From: an uncultured Eubacterium sp.
Lineage (GTDB): Bacteria; Bacillota; Clostridia; Lachnospirales; Lachnospiraceae
DNA length: 64,000 nucleotides
Reading direction: 5' to 3'
Assembly (NCBI GenBank): GCA_934320655.1
Contig: CAKRFN010000008.1
Coordinates: 55,042 to 119,041 of the forward strand
Shown: positions 1-9,422 of the stretch, one piece after another
Numbering within the stretch: the first letter of the stretch is position 1
How the letters are laid out: each line of letters opens with the position of its first letter
Made by a program: the position numbers and the translations under genes
The notes under the pieces: generated by a model
Databases searched by the model: none
What the model was told of the DNA's origin: nothing
What the model saw: only the letters and a program-made list of their open reading frames with translations

Positions 1-117
1 GTAAGATAAGATTTCGCGAATTTTCGCCACATTGATACCGTAATGATTGTCGTTCAATGTGAACTCCAGAACCTCCAACTCATTTGTTCCGTTCTCCAAC
101 AAAATATTTGTATCCAT
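1..117 (-). CDS. CheV/CheW-type chemotaxis coupling protein, N-terminal fragment
   Basis: Partial gene cut by the left edge; only the first 39 codons are visible. The reading MDTNILLENGTNELEVLEF followed by GINVAKIREIL matches the start of a CheW domain as found in CheV and CheW, which couple chemoreceptors to CheA at the inner face of the membrane. The start is supported by GGGAGGAG about ten bases upstream. Whether a receiver domain follows (CheV) cannot be seen. The methyl-accepting protein at 4018 fits a motile host. Confidence 0.75.
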   Translation of the reverse strand, partial: MDTNILLENGTNELEVLEFTLNDNHYGINVAKIREILSY

Positions 118-218
118 ATAAATGTCTCCTCCCAAACCTGCAATGCCTCGCACTGCTCATCACTTATGCCTATTGTACCATATATTGTTTTATAATTGCA
201 CCTATTTTTTCGTAATTT

Positions 219-935
219 TTACAAAAATACGACACGGGATGTCTGTTGCTCCGTTGTTACCTCAAGTTCCAACTGGTCGATCTGTGTAACCGCATTCTGA
301 TCCAGCTGAAAAATAATGACAGTATCCTCAATAGCCCCCGCCGGCAGGTCTTCCTCCCAGGTTGCCAGATTGTCCGGCATGATCGTCAGCTCCGAGCTTG
401 CCTCCACGGTCTGATTAACCTTTACACGAAACTTCGGCAGGATCGCCAGCAGATCACAGCTCTGCGTTTTCTCCGTCGGATTCTGCAATGCCACATGCAG
501 CACCAGCAGCTGTTTGCCACTCTCAGGCACTACCGTCTCATCATAACGATCCGTCAACTCCGCTCCAGTATAGACTGCCCGTACCTTTTTCAGCCCCAGC
601 GCCTCGCTCAGTGTCGTCGTATCCGAACCCTGCTGTGCGCCGTCTGTTGTACCTGCCTGATCCGGCGTCTGTGCGGTATCACCTGTCTGATCCTGCGCCG
701 TATCCTCCGGCTGTTCATCCGCCGCTGTCCCATCATCCTCCGGGATGTACACGTACTGATAACCCTCCGGCTGCTTCATATTATACTTTGCCACAATATG
801 TGCTGCATAGTTTACAATGATTGCCTGCTCATCGGCTTCCAGTTCATATGGTGCTTCTCCGCACCCATACAGCGCACCAGCACTTAGAAGTAACAGTCCG
901 CTCAAAAGTACCTTTTTTATTTGTAACCGCTTCAT
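219..935 (-). CDS. Secreted lipoprotein of unknown function
   Basis: 238 residues. The N-terminus is a lipoprotein signal: basic MKRLQIKK, a hydrophobic stretch, then the lipobox LYGC with the lipidated Cys near residue 25. Residues about 65-105 are a low-complexity D/T/Q/P-rich linker, as in cell-surface tethers. The C-terminal 130 residues look like a beta-rich extracellular domain with a phrase (LLVLHVALQNPTEKTQSC) typical of DUF4352/DUF5067-like Ig-type lipoproteins; that assignment is inference. It is the last gene after the histidine kinase at 1019, so it may be part of or regulated by that signalling operon. Confidence 0.7.
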   Translation of the reverse strand: MKRLQIKKVLLSGLLLLSAGALYGCGEAPYELEADEQAIIVNYAAHIVAKYNMKQPEGYQYVYIPEDDGTAADEQPEDTAQDQTGDTAQTPDQAGTTDGAQQGSDTTTLSEALGLKKVRAVYTGAELTDRYDETVVPESGKQLLVLHVALQNPTEKTQSCDLLAILPKFRVKVNQTVEASSELTIMPDNLATWEEDLPAGAIEDTVIIFQLDQNAVTQIDQLELEVTTEQQTSRVVFL

Positions 936-959
936 GGTATCCTCCGCTCACCGCCGCCT

Positions 960-988
960 GTGCCGGGTCATCAGACAGCCTCCGGCAC
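960..988 (-). other. Intergenic hairpin between kinase and lipoprotein genes
   Basis: GTGCCGG and CCGGCAC form a 7-bp perfect stem with a 15-base loop between the kinase stop and the lipoprotein start. There is no T-run, so it is not a standard terminator. It could stabilise or process the polycistronic message. Confidence 0.3.
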
Positions 989-1018
989 AGTTCGACTATT
1001 TCTCTGCTATATATGGTA

Positions 1019-2560
1019 TCATTCTTTATCGATCGGTGCAACAGCATTTTTGTCCAGTTCGAACCAAAATTCCACACCATCGGAATGATTACATACCCCA
1101 CAGGTTCTGTGATGTGAATCCATGATCGCTTTTACGATGGATAATCCGATTCCGCTGCCGCCGTATTCCCGCGTGCGCGCCTTATCTACTTTATAAAATT
1201 TGTCCCAGATATGCGCAATATCCTCGTCTGGAATATGGCTTCCCGTATTGAATACACTGATCCGCAGCACATCTTCCTTACATGTATAAAAAATGCGGAT
1301 CAGCTTGTCGCCCGCCACATAGTGGATCGCATTGCTCAGATAGTTGGTCATGACTTCCTCGATCTGGAACTCATCACCCCACACATACGCCTCCGACTCA
1401 TCAAAGCTGAGCCGGATCTCATTTTGCCGCAGCAGCAGCGAATTGTTTTCAATCACTCCACGGATCAGCTCCGTAATATCAAACCGGTCGATCGTGACCG
1501 GATCATTGCCAAATTCGAGATGGTTGAGTGTCAGCAGTTTTTGTACCATCCGGTTCATTTTGCCCGCCTCATCCATGATGACATCACAGTAAAAGCCGCG
1601 GCTTTCCGCATCATCGTTAATGCACTCATTCAGCCCTTCCGCATAGCCCTGGATCAGTGCCAGCGGCGTCTTTAACTCATGGGAGACATTCGACAAAAAT
1701 TCCTTACGCATCTCATCGATCTGTTCCTTTTTCGCAATGTCACTCTTCAACTCATTATTTGCCGTCTTTAGTTCGCTGATCGCCCGCTCCAGCGTCGATG
1801 ACAGACGGTTCATATAAATACCGAGCTGCTCAATCTCCTGACTATCATGTCCTTGCTCGTATTTCGCGCTGAAATCCAGCTCCGACATCTGCCCTGCAAT
1901 CTGTGTGAGCTGCCGGATCGGCCGTGTAATGCGGCGGGTCACGATCATAACCACAAGTATGCTGACCAGTATGCCGCTCAGTCCTATATACGCCAGAAAA
2001 CGGTTCGATATCTGCACACTCTCACGGATGCTCTCCAATGCGGTACGCATCATAATGAGATTGCCGTCCTCAAGCGTTCCCCAAAGCACCAGATATTCCG
2101 ATGCCATACGGCTGTCCGTCACCTGCAAGATCATGTAGCTGCCGGTATTCTCCACATTTTTGCGCCCATTGTCCGACGCAGCGCCAAACAATACATCCAT
2201 AAACTGCCGGGTCAGGTTCACACTGTCATTGGATGTGGAACGCACCACCGTTCCATCCGAGGTCACGACAAGAATCTCTATGTTCCCATTCGCGCTGATG
2301 CGGTCAAACTGCACATCGAAATCATCATCATTAAGCCTGCCGTCTGTGGCTGCGCGGTCAATCTCCCCATATCCGCTCTCAAGCTGCGCGATCTTCATTT
2401 TGCTGTAATACTGTCCCAGAAAGGTTGTATTTAAAAACCAGCACAGTAAAACTGTGCCGGCAACAAGTGCGATGATCACCATACCGATCTGGGTCGTGAT
2501 CGATCGTTTGTGCGAATGCTCCATATGGTTTTTCATATGCTGTTTCACGCTCCTATTCAC
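1019..2560 (-). CDS. Membrane sensor histidine kinase (HAMP-HisKA-HATPase)
   Basis: 513 residues, usual length for an OmpR-partner kinase. TM1 is about residues 24-48, an extracytoplasmic sensor domain follows to about 185, TM2 is 188-207, then a HAMP linker (RRITRPIRQL). The dimerisation/phosphoacceptor box FLSNVSHELKTPL places the autophosphorylated His near residue 294. The ATPase has the N box (NYLSNAIHYV) and G boxes (DKFYKVDKAR, GGSGIGLSIVKAI). The first codon may be GTG at 2560, which overlaps the response-regulator stop by 8 bp, or the ATG at 2536 that has AGGAG upstream. It is translationally coupled to the regulator at 2553. The stimulus is unknown. Confidence 0.93.
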   Translation of the reverse strand: MNRSVKQHMKNHMEHSHKRSITTQIGMVIIALVAGTVLLCWFLNTTFLGQYYSKMKIAQLESGYGEIDRAATDGRLNDDDFDVQFDRISANGNIEILVVTSDGTVVRSTSNDSVNLTRQFMDVLFGAASDNGRKNVENTGSYMILQVTDSRMASEYLVLWGTLEDGNLIMMRTALESIRESVQISNRFLAYIGLSGILVSILVVMIVTRRITRPIRQLTQIAGQMSELDFSAKYEQGHDSQEIEQLGIYMNRLSSTLERAISELKTANNELKSDIAKKEQIDEMRKEFLSNVSHELKTPLALIQGYAEGLNECINDDAESRGFYCDVIMDEAGKMNRMVQKLLTLNHLEFGNDPVTIDRFDITELIRGVIENNSLLLRQNEIRLSFDESEAYVWGDEFQIEEVMTNYLSNAIHYVAGDKLIRIFYTCKEDVLRISVFNTGSHIPDEDIAHIWDKFYKVDKARTREYGGSGIGLSIVKAIMDSHHRTCGVCNHSDGVEFWFELDKNAVAPIDKE

Positions 2561-3236
2561 TTACTTCAAATTTATAGCCCATACCCCAGATCGTCTTGAT
2601 ATAGTCTCCGTGGCTGCCCATCTTGCTCCGCAGCTTTTTCACATGTGTGTCGATCGTTCTGGCATCGCCAAAATAATCATAGTTCCACACGCTGTTCAAT
2701 ATTTTCTCACGCGAAAGCGCAATACCCGCATTTTCTATAAAATAAGTGAGCAGCTCGAACTCCTTATAGCTCAGTTCGACCGGTTTGCCGTCGATCGTGA
2801 CCATATGTGCCGCCTGATCCACCGTAATCGCCCCTGCCGTGAGCGTCTGTGCCTCTGCGGTCTGGTTCGTACGCCGTAAAATTGCCTCCACGCGGGCAAC
2901 CAGAATCTTCGGGCTGAACGGCTTGGAGATGTACTCGTCCACACCGAGTTCAAATCCGTTCAGTTCGTCGTTCTCCCCGCCTTTTGCCGTCAGCATGATA
3001 ATCGGCACCTTGGAATGCTCACGGATCTCCTTGCACACCTCAAATCCGTTCATCTTTGGCATCATGACATCTAATATAATGAGAGAAATATCTTTGTCCG
3101 CATAAAACTTGTCCAACGCTTCCTCTCCGTCGCCTGCCTCTACGACATCATACCCTTTTTTTACAAGGAAATCCCGCACAAGCTTTCGCATACGGCTCTC
3201 ATCATCCACTACCAGTATTTTAATCGTTTTCTCCAT
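2553..3236 (-). CDS. OmpR/PhoB-family response regulator
   Basis: 227 residues from the MEKTIKILVVDDE start. Receiver domain: acidic pair in VVDDE, phosphoacceptor Asp in LIILDVMMPKMNGFE, Thr in MLTAKG, Lys in SKPFSP. A C-terminal winged-helix DNA-binding domain follows (about 130-225, ending DYIKTIWGMGYKF). Cognate partner of the kinase at 1019, which overlaps its stop. I chose the internal ATG because the ten residues in front are not receiver sequence. Its start lies 17 bp inside the preceding gene (3220), so the three genes are coupled. Confidence 0.95.
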   Translation of the reverse strand: MEKTIKILVVDDESRMRKLVRDFLVKKGYDVVEAGDGEEALDKFYADKDISLIILDVMMPKMNGFEVCKEIREHSKVPIIMLTAKGGENDELNGFELGVDEYISKPFSPKILVARVEAILRRTNQTAEAQTLTAGAITVDQAAHMVTIDGKPVELSYKEFELLTYFIENAGIALSREKILNSVWNYDYFGDARTIDTHVKKLRSKMGSHGDYIKTIWGMGYKFEVSE

Positions 3237-3765
3237 ATATCGCACTCTCCTTCTCACGGACCGCATTTTCCCGCTCGGTCAGCTGCTGCTCCCACGCGGA
3301 ATATTTATCAATCAGCTTATTTTCATAGTTAAGTACCGTCGGACTGTTGCTGCTGGCTGCGATCGCAAACATCACTACAATCACCGCCGCTGCCACAACG
3401 TTGACCACAACCGACCACCGGAATGCACGCCTGCTTCTGTCGTTTTCCTCTCGCAGCGCTTTGGTCGTTCCCGCCGCATCCTGCACATGTACGGTATCAC
3501 CAATCGGAATCGGTGGAATGCTCTCGTTCGGCACCTGTGGCATTGTATGCAGATAATCCTGCAATTCACGCAGATATGCCCGGCCGACCGCCGTCTGGAA
3601 CATCTGTTGCTCCACCATCCGCCGGTAGACCTGCAGCACCTGCTCCGGATGCTGTAAATCCATGCGCGCCTTCATATAACGGACACCTTCCAACTCCTTT
3701 TTTGCCTCCGCCAGCACATCCTCCGATTCAAATAAAAACCCATCTACTACTTGTTCATGACCCAT
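3220..3765 (-). CDS. Single-pass membrane protein of unknown function
   Basis: 181 residues from ATG (a GTG at 3777 is the alternative). Residues 1-100 are soluble and charged, containing ARMDLQHPEQVLQVYRR. One transmembrane helix is at about 120-142 (VVVNVVAAAVIVVMFAIAA), followed by a short coiled coil with many E/K/R. No family recognised. It is the first gene of the operon leading into the response regulator and histidine kinase, so a role in the same signalling unit is a reasonable guess. No signal peptide; the large domain is probably cytoplasmic. Confidence 0.65.
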   Translation of the reverse strand: MGHEQVVDGFLFESEDVLAEAKKELEGVRYMKARMDLQHPEQVLQVYRRMVEQQMFQTAVGRAYLRELQDYLHTMPQVPNESIPPIPIGDTVHVQDAAGTTKALREENDRSRRAFRWSVVVNVVAAAVIVVMFAIAASSNSPTVLNYENKLIDKYSAWEQQLTERENAVREKESAIYGEND

Positions 3766-3940
3766 ATCCAAACCCACTCTTTTTTATTTTCTATTGTTTA
3801 TTATCATACATTTCACTTGAATTGCAAGCAAAAACTGTGTTTTTCACAATATCTACATACACTCCCTGCGAATTACTTCTATATATTATAGCTTATATCT
3901 CATAAATTGTCCAAATTGCAATAAAAGCTAAAAAACATGT

Positions 3941-3969
3941 TCCATTTTTTAGTCATAATATGCTATAAT
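3941..3969 (+). promoter_or_regulatory. Probable promoter of the chemoreceptor gene
   Basis: A perfect TATAAT lies at 3964-3969, about 48 bases before the ATG of the chemoreceptor. The -35 position holds only a poor match (TCCATT). I see no sigma-D (flagellar) promoter pattern here. Confidence 0.5.
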
Positions 3970-4017
3970 GAAATTCAATATGTAGTTCGTTTCATACATT
4001 ACTTTGAGGAGGCAATT

Positions 4018-5880
4018 ATGGGTAAGTTAAAACACAACTCTTTTGCAAAGAACGAAAAAACTTCAAAGAAGGAAAAATCAGCCAAAAAAGCTGCTGCAAA
4101 GCCGGTTCAGGCGGCTGGGAAGAAACAGCCGAAAGGCAAGAAGGAAAAATGGCACGCAGGAAGCAGTATCAAAGTAAAGATTCTGATCCCGCTCCTCTCC
4201 CTGACAGCCGTGATCGTCGCATCCGGTCTGATCAATATGAACAGTATGCGCAAGATGCAGGCCAGCATCTCAGCGCTGACGACTGAGAGTCTGCCGACAC
4301 AGGCTGCATTGCAGTCAGCGATTGCGGATTTCAGTGATCTACAGCGTCTGATCTATGCCCATTGTCTCGCCGAGGATAAACCCCACATGGAGGAATATCA
4401 GGCGAAGTCCGAGGAACTGTTCACCCAGATCGAGGATGCACTGACAACCTATGAGGCAGGTATCAGTTCTGATGAGGACAAGGCACTGATTGCAGAATTC
4501 CGCAAAAACTACGAGATGTACACTTATACATATCAGACAGCCGAGCAGCTCAGCTATAGCATGATGAAAAAGCTGGCACAGTCCTATGTTCCGAACCTGA
4601 TGCAGAGCAGTGCCAACACGATGCAGGATCAGCTTCGTACGATGCGTTCAAACATTCAGGCTGCGATTGATCAGGAGGTAGCTGACCAGTATGCAAGCTA
4701 TGAGCGCGCAGTTGTAGTTACCGTCACTGCTACGATCGTTGGTATTCTGATTGCACTCCTCGCCTTATTTATGACCAATCTCAGCGTGATCCGTCCAATC
4801 AAGAAAACAACCCAGAGTCTGGATCAGATCGTTGCCGATATTCAGGCAGGTCAAGGTGATCTGACTGTCCGTATCAACGTGAAATCCAAGGACGAACTCG
4901 GACGGCTCGCAGCAGGTATCAATATATTTATTGAAACCTTACAGAACATTATGTCACAGATTTCTGCCAACGCTGATCATCTTGGCAAGCTGGTGAACAC
5001 TGTTTACGGCAGTGTAGGTACTGCCAGCGGCAATGCATCCGACATCTCTTCTCTGTTAGAGGAGCTGTCAGCTACGATGGAGGAGATCTCTTCTACCACA
5101 ACGAGTGTAAACGCAGAAGTATCCGATGTCGGCTCGCAGGTATCCAGCATCGCGGAGGAGACCGAGTCCATGAACAGCTACGCAGGCGAAATGGAATCCC
5201 GTGCACAGGAATTAGAGCAGGTTGCCCAGCAGAGCAAAGACAGTACCGTCGAGGTTATCAGCGGTATCATTTCCGCACTGGAGCAGGCGATTGCAGACAG
5301 TAAGAGCGTATCAAAGGTCAACGACCTGACCGATGAGATCTTAAACGTATCCAGCCAGACGAACCTGTTAGCGCTGAATGCATCAATCGAGGCAGCCAGA
5401 GCCGGAGAAGCCGGCAAAGGATTTGCGGTTGTCGCTGACGAGATCCGTACACTGGCTGATTCAACGAGACAGACTGCCGGTAATATTCAGGAGATCAACC
5501 TGATGGTTGTACACGCGGTAGACGCGCTCGTAGACAACGCACATGCGATCGTAAATTATGTCAATGAAACAGTTCTGCCAGATTATGATATGTTCGTAAA
5601 GACCGGAAAGCAGTACCGCGATGATGCAAGCTACATCAACGATACGATGAATTCCTTCCAGGGTCACACCAACCATCTGCTTCAGATCATGCAGCAGATC
5701 TCTGAGGCGGTTGCCGGTATTACAAAGGCGATTGAAGAAAGTGCACTCGGTGTTACAAACGCAACCGAGAACACATCTACCCTTGTAAACAACATCGAGA
5801 TCGTCAATCAGGAGATGGATACCAACCAGCGTATCAGCCTCCAGTTAAAGCAGGAAGCAGACCGTTTTACACACCTCTAA
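4018..5880 (+). CDS. Methyl-accepting chemotaxis protein
   Basis: 620 residues starting at the ATG preceded by GAGGAGG. The first 45 residues are an unusual Lys/Ala-rich cytoplasmic tail. TM1 follows (ILIPLLSLTAVIVASGLI), then a four-helix-bundle type ligand domain to about 225, TM2 (VVVTVTATIVGILIALLALFM), HAMP, and a long cytoplasmic signalling coiled coil with the conserved hairpin tip (QTNLLALNASIEAARAGE ... GFAVVADEIRTLA). It transmits ligand binding to CheA/CheW in the polar arrays. It is a single-gene unit with its own promoter and terminator. The tail's function is unknown. Confidence 0.95.
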   Translation: MGKLKHNSFAKNEKTSKKEKSAKKAAAKPVQAAGKKQPKGKKEKWHAGSSIKVKILIPLLSLTAVIVASGLINMNSMRKMQASISALTTESLPTQAALQSAIADFSDLQRLIYAHCLAEDKPHMEEYQAKSEELFTQIEDALTTYEAGISSDEDKALIAEFRKNYEMYTYTYQTAEQLSYSMMKKLAQSYVPNLMQSSANTMQDQLRTMRSNIQAAIDQEVADQYASYERAVVVTVTATIVGILIALLALFMTNLSVIRPIKKTTQSLDQIVADIQAGQGDLTVRINVKSKDELGRLAAGINIFIETLQNIMSQISANADHLGKLVNTVYGSVGTASGNASDISSLLEELSATMEEISSTTTSVNAEVSDVGSQVSSIAEETESMNSYAGEMESRAQELEQVAQQSKDSTVEVISGIISALEQAIADSKSVSKVNDLTDEILNVSSQTNLLALNASIEAARAGEAGKGFAVVADEIRTLADSTRQTAGNIQEINLMVVHAVDALVDNAHAIVNYVNETVLPDYDMFVKTGKQYRDDASYINDTMNSFQGHTNHLLQIMQQISEAVAGITKAIEESALGVTNATENTSTLVNNIEIVNQEMDTNQRISLQLKQEADRFTHL

Positions 5881-5913
5881 GATGTAATGGATCAATCAAT
5901 AAATGTATAAGCA

Positions 5914-5945
5914 AAAGCGCTACAGCCTCAGCTGCAGCGCTTTTT
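5914..5945 (+). terminator. Rho-independent terminator after the chemoreceptor
   Basis: AGCGCTACAGC and GCTGCAGCGCT form an 11-bp stem with one mismatch and a CTCA loop, followed by five T. It sits 33 bases after the stop codon. Confidence 0.85.
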
Positions 5946-5971
5946 ATCAGCTCTTAATTATGTTTTTTGTT

Positions 5972-8122
5972 TTATACTGACAGATACTTTCTCACTTCCG
6001 CACAAATCTGCTGCTCCTCAATCGGTTTTGACAGATAATTATCAAATCCATACTCCAGATATTTCTTACGTGCGCCTGCCGCATCATCCGCTGTCAGCAG
6101 TATCACCGGAACCGGTGCTGTCTGCTTTTTCAGTTCCAGTTCACGTACCTTTTCGAATGCCTCTGTACCTTCCATCTCCGGCATCATCTGATCCATAAAT
6201 ATCATATCCACCGACTTGCGCTCTAAAATCCTCAGGCACTCCGCACCGCTCTTTGCCATGATCGTTTTCAATCCCATCTTGCGAAGCCAGTTATCCATTT
6301 CTTTCAGATAAATCAGGTTGTCGTCGACTACCATGACGGTATGAACCTTTTTCGCCGCCTCATCACCCGTCTGTCCCTGTGCCTCATCAGCCGCTCCCTG
6401 CCGGACACCGAACGGCGTGTTGTCTACGACCCGTTCAGGGAACATCAGGCTGATCTTGGACTGCGTGCCATCCACGCTGCAATACATCGTGCCCTTCATT
6501 TCCGCCAGCACCTTTGTACAGTATGCATACGGTATGTAATCCACCTTTTCTTCAAGCGACTCCGCATCCTTGTGCCGCATTGCCTCCAGACGGTTAAACT
6601 CGCCTGTCGTTGCTCCGTTATCCTCCAGATACAGCGTTGTAATCAACAGCGTATCCGCATAGCGTGTCTCTGACGTCACTTCCATCCGCATCTGTGATAC
6701 CTTCGATGCGATACCGATACAGCGGAACACCGCAGAGAGCGCCTGCTCGATTCCATCCAGACTGCCATACCAGCGCTGCGGAATCTGCGGACTGGCAACA
6801 AACTCTGCCTGACGGCATCTGCCCTGTCTGCGCGCCTCCAGCATACCACTCAGCAGCCGAACAAGCTGTTCGGTCGAATATTCTGTCTCCTTCAGCCGAA
6901 CCGCATCTTCCGATCCCGAATAATCCATCATGACAGCTACCATATCCTGCAACTTCTGCCCTGCCTCGAAGATCTCCAGCGTCATTTCCCTCACATCCTC
7001 CGAAGACCGTTCATCCTCATAGATCGCATCGGCGCGATCCTTGATAATATGCAGCGGAGAACCGAATCCATGTGTCATATGGTTCAAAAACAGGTTGCGG
7101 GTCTTGTCCAGATCTTTGGCACGCTTTTTCACCTGTTCCAGATCCTTCATATAATAATACTCGTCGGTGCAGTCATACAGCCACATCACATATCCGGTCA
7201 GATCTCCGTTCTCCTTCAGCTCCGAGACAACCACATTACAGATCTTGCCGTTGTGCTCGATCACATCGTGATTGTGGAGATAGATCAGCTCAATAATGAC
7301 CTCCCGCTCTTTCGGCTTTTCCAGCTCCGGATAAAGCATGGCGGCGATCGCATTATAGGCTTTGACATTGCGCTCATTGTCGAGAATGATATAGCCCTCT
7401 GCCATCTCGTCCAGAATCGTCTCGCGTGCGATCTGCCCGTCATCCAGAATATGATAATTGCCGTTCGCCCGATAAGCGATCCAGCACGCCAGTACCATCA
7501 ACGCCGACTGTGCATCATATCCGCCGGTCAACCCCGCCAGATTCAGCACATAGCCCAGACACGGCAACACGGTAAAGACTGCCAGCACGGTCACAATCGC
7601 ATCCTTTCCCTTGCTCTGGCGGATCACCGTACCGACATACAGAATCGCCGCGACCAGACAGATCACATATGCCATATACACATATCCGAGCGGCGTACAG
7701 TCAAAATGGATCTGCACCGCCAGCAGATTTTCCTCAAAGGTATAATTGCGGAACAGGATCTGCAAGCCCTCGTCCACACATATCAGAATGGCAAATACCA
7801 CATTGAGCGTCCATAATATGTACGCCTGTATCTTTCCCACCGAGAAATCACACAGCAGTTCAATCAGATGCAGCATAAATACCAGATACAGCAACGCAGA
7901 TACATATTGCGAACGCACCGCCCATTTGCTGCTCTGTTCGGACATCGTCGTCATCGCCTCCAGATAGCCATACATATTCAGTGCGGCACAGATCGATGCC
8001 ACCAGCAGAATCCGCTGTTTTCTCGTGTTCTTTGTCTGATAGATCCGGTAGATCAACCAAAATGTTGCCAGAAACAGCGAAAACTGTATGATACGCACAA
8101 CCATATACACCACATTTATCAT
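5972..8122 (-). CDS. 7TM-PAS hybrid histidine kinase-like protein with C-terminal receiver, kinase core degenerate
   Basis: 716 residues. Seven N-terminal helices (about 1-215) resemble the histidine-kinase 7TM sensor module. A PAS-like domain (about 220-330) is followed by a phosphoacceptor-like box, NHMTHGFGSPLH, that keeps the His but has G where the usual E stands. The ATPase region (about 400-570) lacks a recognisable N box: the aligned stretch SLDGIEQALSAVFRCIGIAS has no Asn. A complete receiver follows (MVVDDN, DMIFMDQMMPEMEG, LLTADD, SKPIEE). It may accept phosphate from another kinase or signal allosterically. Start has GGGATG upstream. It is a monocistronic unit opposite the chemoreceptor. 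Confidence 0.85.
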   Translation of the reverse strand: MINVVYMVVRIIQFSLFLATFWLIYRIYQTKNTRKQRILLVASICAALNMYGYLEAMTTMSEQSSKWAVRSQYVSALLYLVFMLHLIELLCDFSVGKIQAYILWTLNVVFAILICVDEGLQILFRNYTFEENLLAVQIHFDCTPLGYVYMAYVICLVAAILYVGTVIRQSKGKDAIVTVLAVFTVLPCLGYVLNLAGLTGGYDAQSALMVLACWIAYRANGNYHILDDGQIARETILDEMAEGYIILDNERNVKAYNAIAAMLYPELEKPKEREVIIELIYLHNHDVIEHNGKICNVVVSELKENGDLTGYVMWLYDCTDEYYYMKDLEQVKKRAKDLDKTRNLFLNHMTHGFGSPLHIIKDRADAIYEDERSSEDVREMTLEIFEAGQKLQDMVAVMMDYSGSEDAVRLKETEYSTEQLVRLLSGMLEARRQGRCRQAEFVASPQIPQRWYGSLDGIEQALSAVFRCIGIASKVSQMRMEVTSETRYADTLLITTLYLEDNGATTGEFNRLEAMRHKDAESLEEKVDYIPYAYCTKVLAEMKGTMYCSVDGTQSKISLMFPERVVDNTPFGVRQGAADEAQGQTGDEAAKKVHTVMVVDDNLIYLKEMDNWLRKMGLKTIMAKSGAECLRILERKSVDMIFMDQMMPEMEGTEAFEKVRELELKKQTAPVPVILLTADDAAGARKKYLEYGFDNYLSKPIEEQQICAEVRKYLSV

Positions 8123-8320
8123 ATCTGCATCCCTCTTTTTCGTAATATTTTATCCGATCAATGCCTTTGTCTATCAGCATATTTATCCATCATCAGATAC
8201 TATAATTTTATCCTCTTTCACACCGATTGTAAAGCGAAAAAGTAACATTCCAACATTACAAATGGACAGACACCATCCGGTATCTGCCCATCTGAATGAA
8301 AGAATTCATAGGAAGGCTAT

Positions 8321-8752
8321 TTAATTTTGCGGGATGTCCCGTGTCTGAAACATATAATCACTATCCTCGACGGAATAGTACACGACATTCCCCTCTTTCG
8401 GATACCCCATGCCAAGCTGCAATGCCTTTTCCTGTACCTCGCATCTGCCGACGGCATCCTCTAAGCGCTTCTGCGCGTCATCATTCTGCTGGCGCAGCGT
8501 ATTCAGCTCCTTTTGCAGCACAGCGACCCGGTAGGTCTGCTGCTGCACCCGAAAACTGATCTGTAAAAACACCGTGCACACAACTAAGGTCAGTACGGTG
8601 ACAAGCACCAGACGAGCCAGCCTGCCGCGGCTCTCGCGCATCTCACGGTGCGCACGGATCGTATAATATCGTTTCAGATGTTCTTCTCTCTGAGATCTGT
8701 AATAATCATCTATCTGCGCCTCTGTCATATAGGCAGCATTCTGTTCAAGCAT
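8321..8752 (-). CDS. Small membrane coiled-coil protein, FtsL/DivIC-like topology
   Basis: 143 residues: a charged cytoplasmic N-terminus (1-48), one transmembrane helix (LVLVTVLTLVVCTVFLQI, about 50-68), then a heptad-like coiled coil (about 70-115) and a short tail. This is the topology of FtsL/DivIC septation proteins, but no diagnostic motif is present, so the name is not given. Its start overlaps the stop of the upstream DNA-binding gene by 8 bp, which indicates coupling. Function unknown. Confidence 0.6.
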   Translation of the reverse strand: MLEQNAAYMTEAQIDDYYRSQREEHLKRYYTIRAHREMRESRGRLARLVLVTVLTLVVCTVFLQISFRVQQQTYRVAVLQKELNTLRQQNDDAQKRLEDAVGRCEVQEKALQLGMGYPKEGNVVYYSVEDSDYMFQTRDIPQN

Positions 8753-9191
8753 ATTCCGTTCCCGCCTTTATCTGTTCTAGCAGATCTGTAACTGCCCACA
8801 GCTCACCACTCACAGCGATCCGAAACAACCTGCTCTCCTCATGGTATTCATACGAAATCGACGCGATCCCAGTACCACAGCACTGCTCCAACTGTGTGTA
8901 GACAGTCATGCCCTGCATCTGTGTCACGCCCGGCAGATCCAGCAAAGCGCAAAATGCCGCTGTCTCCCGCTGCAAGGTTCCAAGATAGCTGCGCACGATC
9001 TGTGTCGGCGAACTGTTCCCCGGCTGTTGTCTGGAAAACAGTTTCTTGACCTCATCCTCTGTAAAACGCCACTGAACACCAATTTTCTGTCCGGTAAGTG
9101 TCCCATCCTTTAAATAATTACGGATCGTTCGACTGGTCATACCGGTTACTCTGGCGACATCCGCTACTGTATATAATTTTTCATCCAGCAT
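8745..9191 (-). CDS. Helix-turn-helix (excisionase/MerR-type) domain protein
   Basis: 148 residues from the ATG preceded by GAGGAGG. Residues 4-50 (KLYTVADVARVTGMTSRTIRNYL ... GVQWRFTEDEVKKLF, written here in two parts) are a winged helix of the excisionase/BldC type. The remaining 95 residues contain two Cys and an SYEYHEESRLFRIAVSGEL stretch I do not recognise. It likely binds DNA and regulates the coiled-coil membrane protein with which it overlaps. Confidence 0.75.
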   Translation of the reverse strand: MLDEKLYTVADVARVTGMTSRTIRNYLKDGTLTGQKIGVQWRFTEDEVKKLFSRQQPGNSSPTQIVRSYLGTLQRETAAFCALLDLPGVTQMQGMTVYTQLEQCCGTGIASISYEYHEESRLFRIAVSGELWAVTDLLEQIKAGTEYA

Positions 9192-9364
9192 ACCGATGCC
9201 TCCTCGCATTCTATTATATTTCATTCTATTTCATTTGTAAACATTTTTTTACATTCATTTTATCTATTCTACATATTTTTTACCATGATCATATCTATTT
9301 TCTTGTTTTTATCTTCTTTTTCTCTATTATATACTCTTTTTCATCTATTTTCATATTAAACGGT

Positions 9365-9402
9365 AAAAAAAAGCATGTGCTCCATATACCGGAACACACG
9401 CT
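9365..9402 (-). terminator. Terminator of smpB
   Basis: On the minus strand AGCGTGTGTTCC pairs with GGAGCACATGCT (two G-U pairs) and seven or more T follow. It starts 21 bases after the smpB stop. Confidence 0.85.
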
Positions 9403-9422
9403 CTTTGTTCTTTTATATTCGA

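Noticed and set aside
246..887. Long plus-strand frame opposite the lipoprotein gene
   Set aside because: It is the antisense shadow of a clear lipoprotein gene, has no ribosome site and an implausible Leu/Arg/Cys-rich composition.
3941..4017. Sigma-D flagellar promoter for the chemoreceptor
   Set aside because: No TAAA ... GCCGATAA-like pattern; a plain TATAAT is present instead.
7049..7816. 255-codon plus-strand frame inside the hybrid kinase
   Set aside because: Antisense shadow: the His/Gln/Ile-rich composition and the perfect kinase domains on the other strand rule it out.
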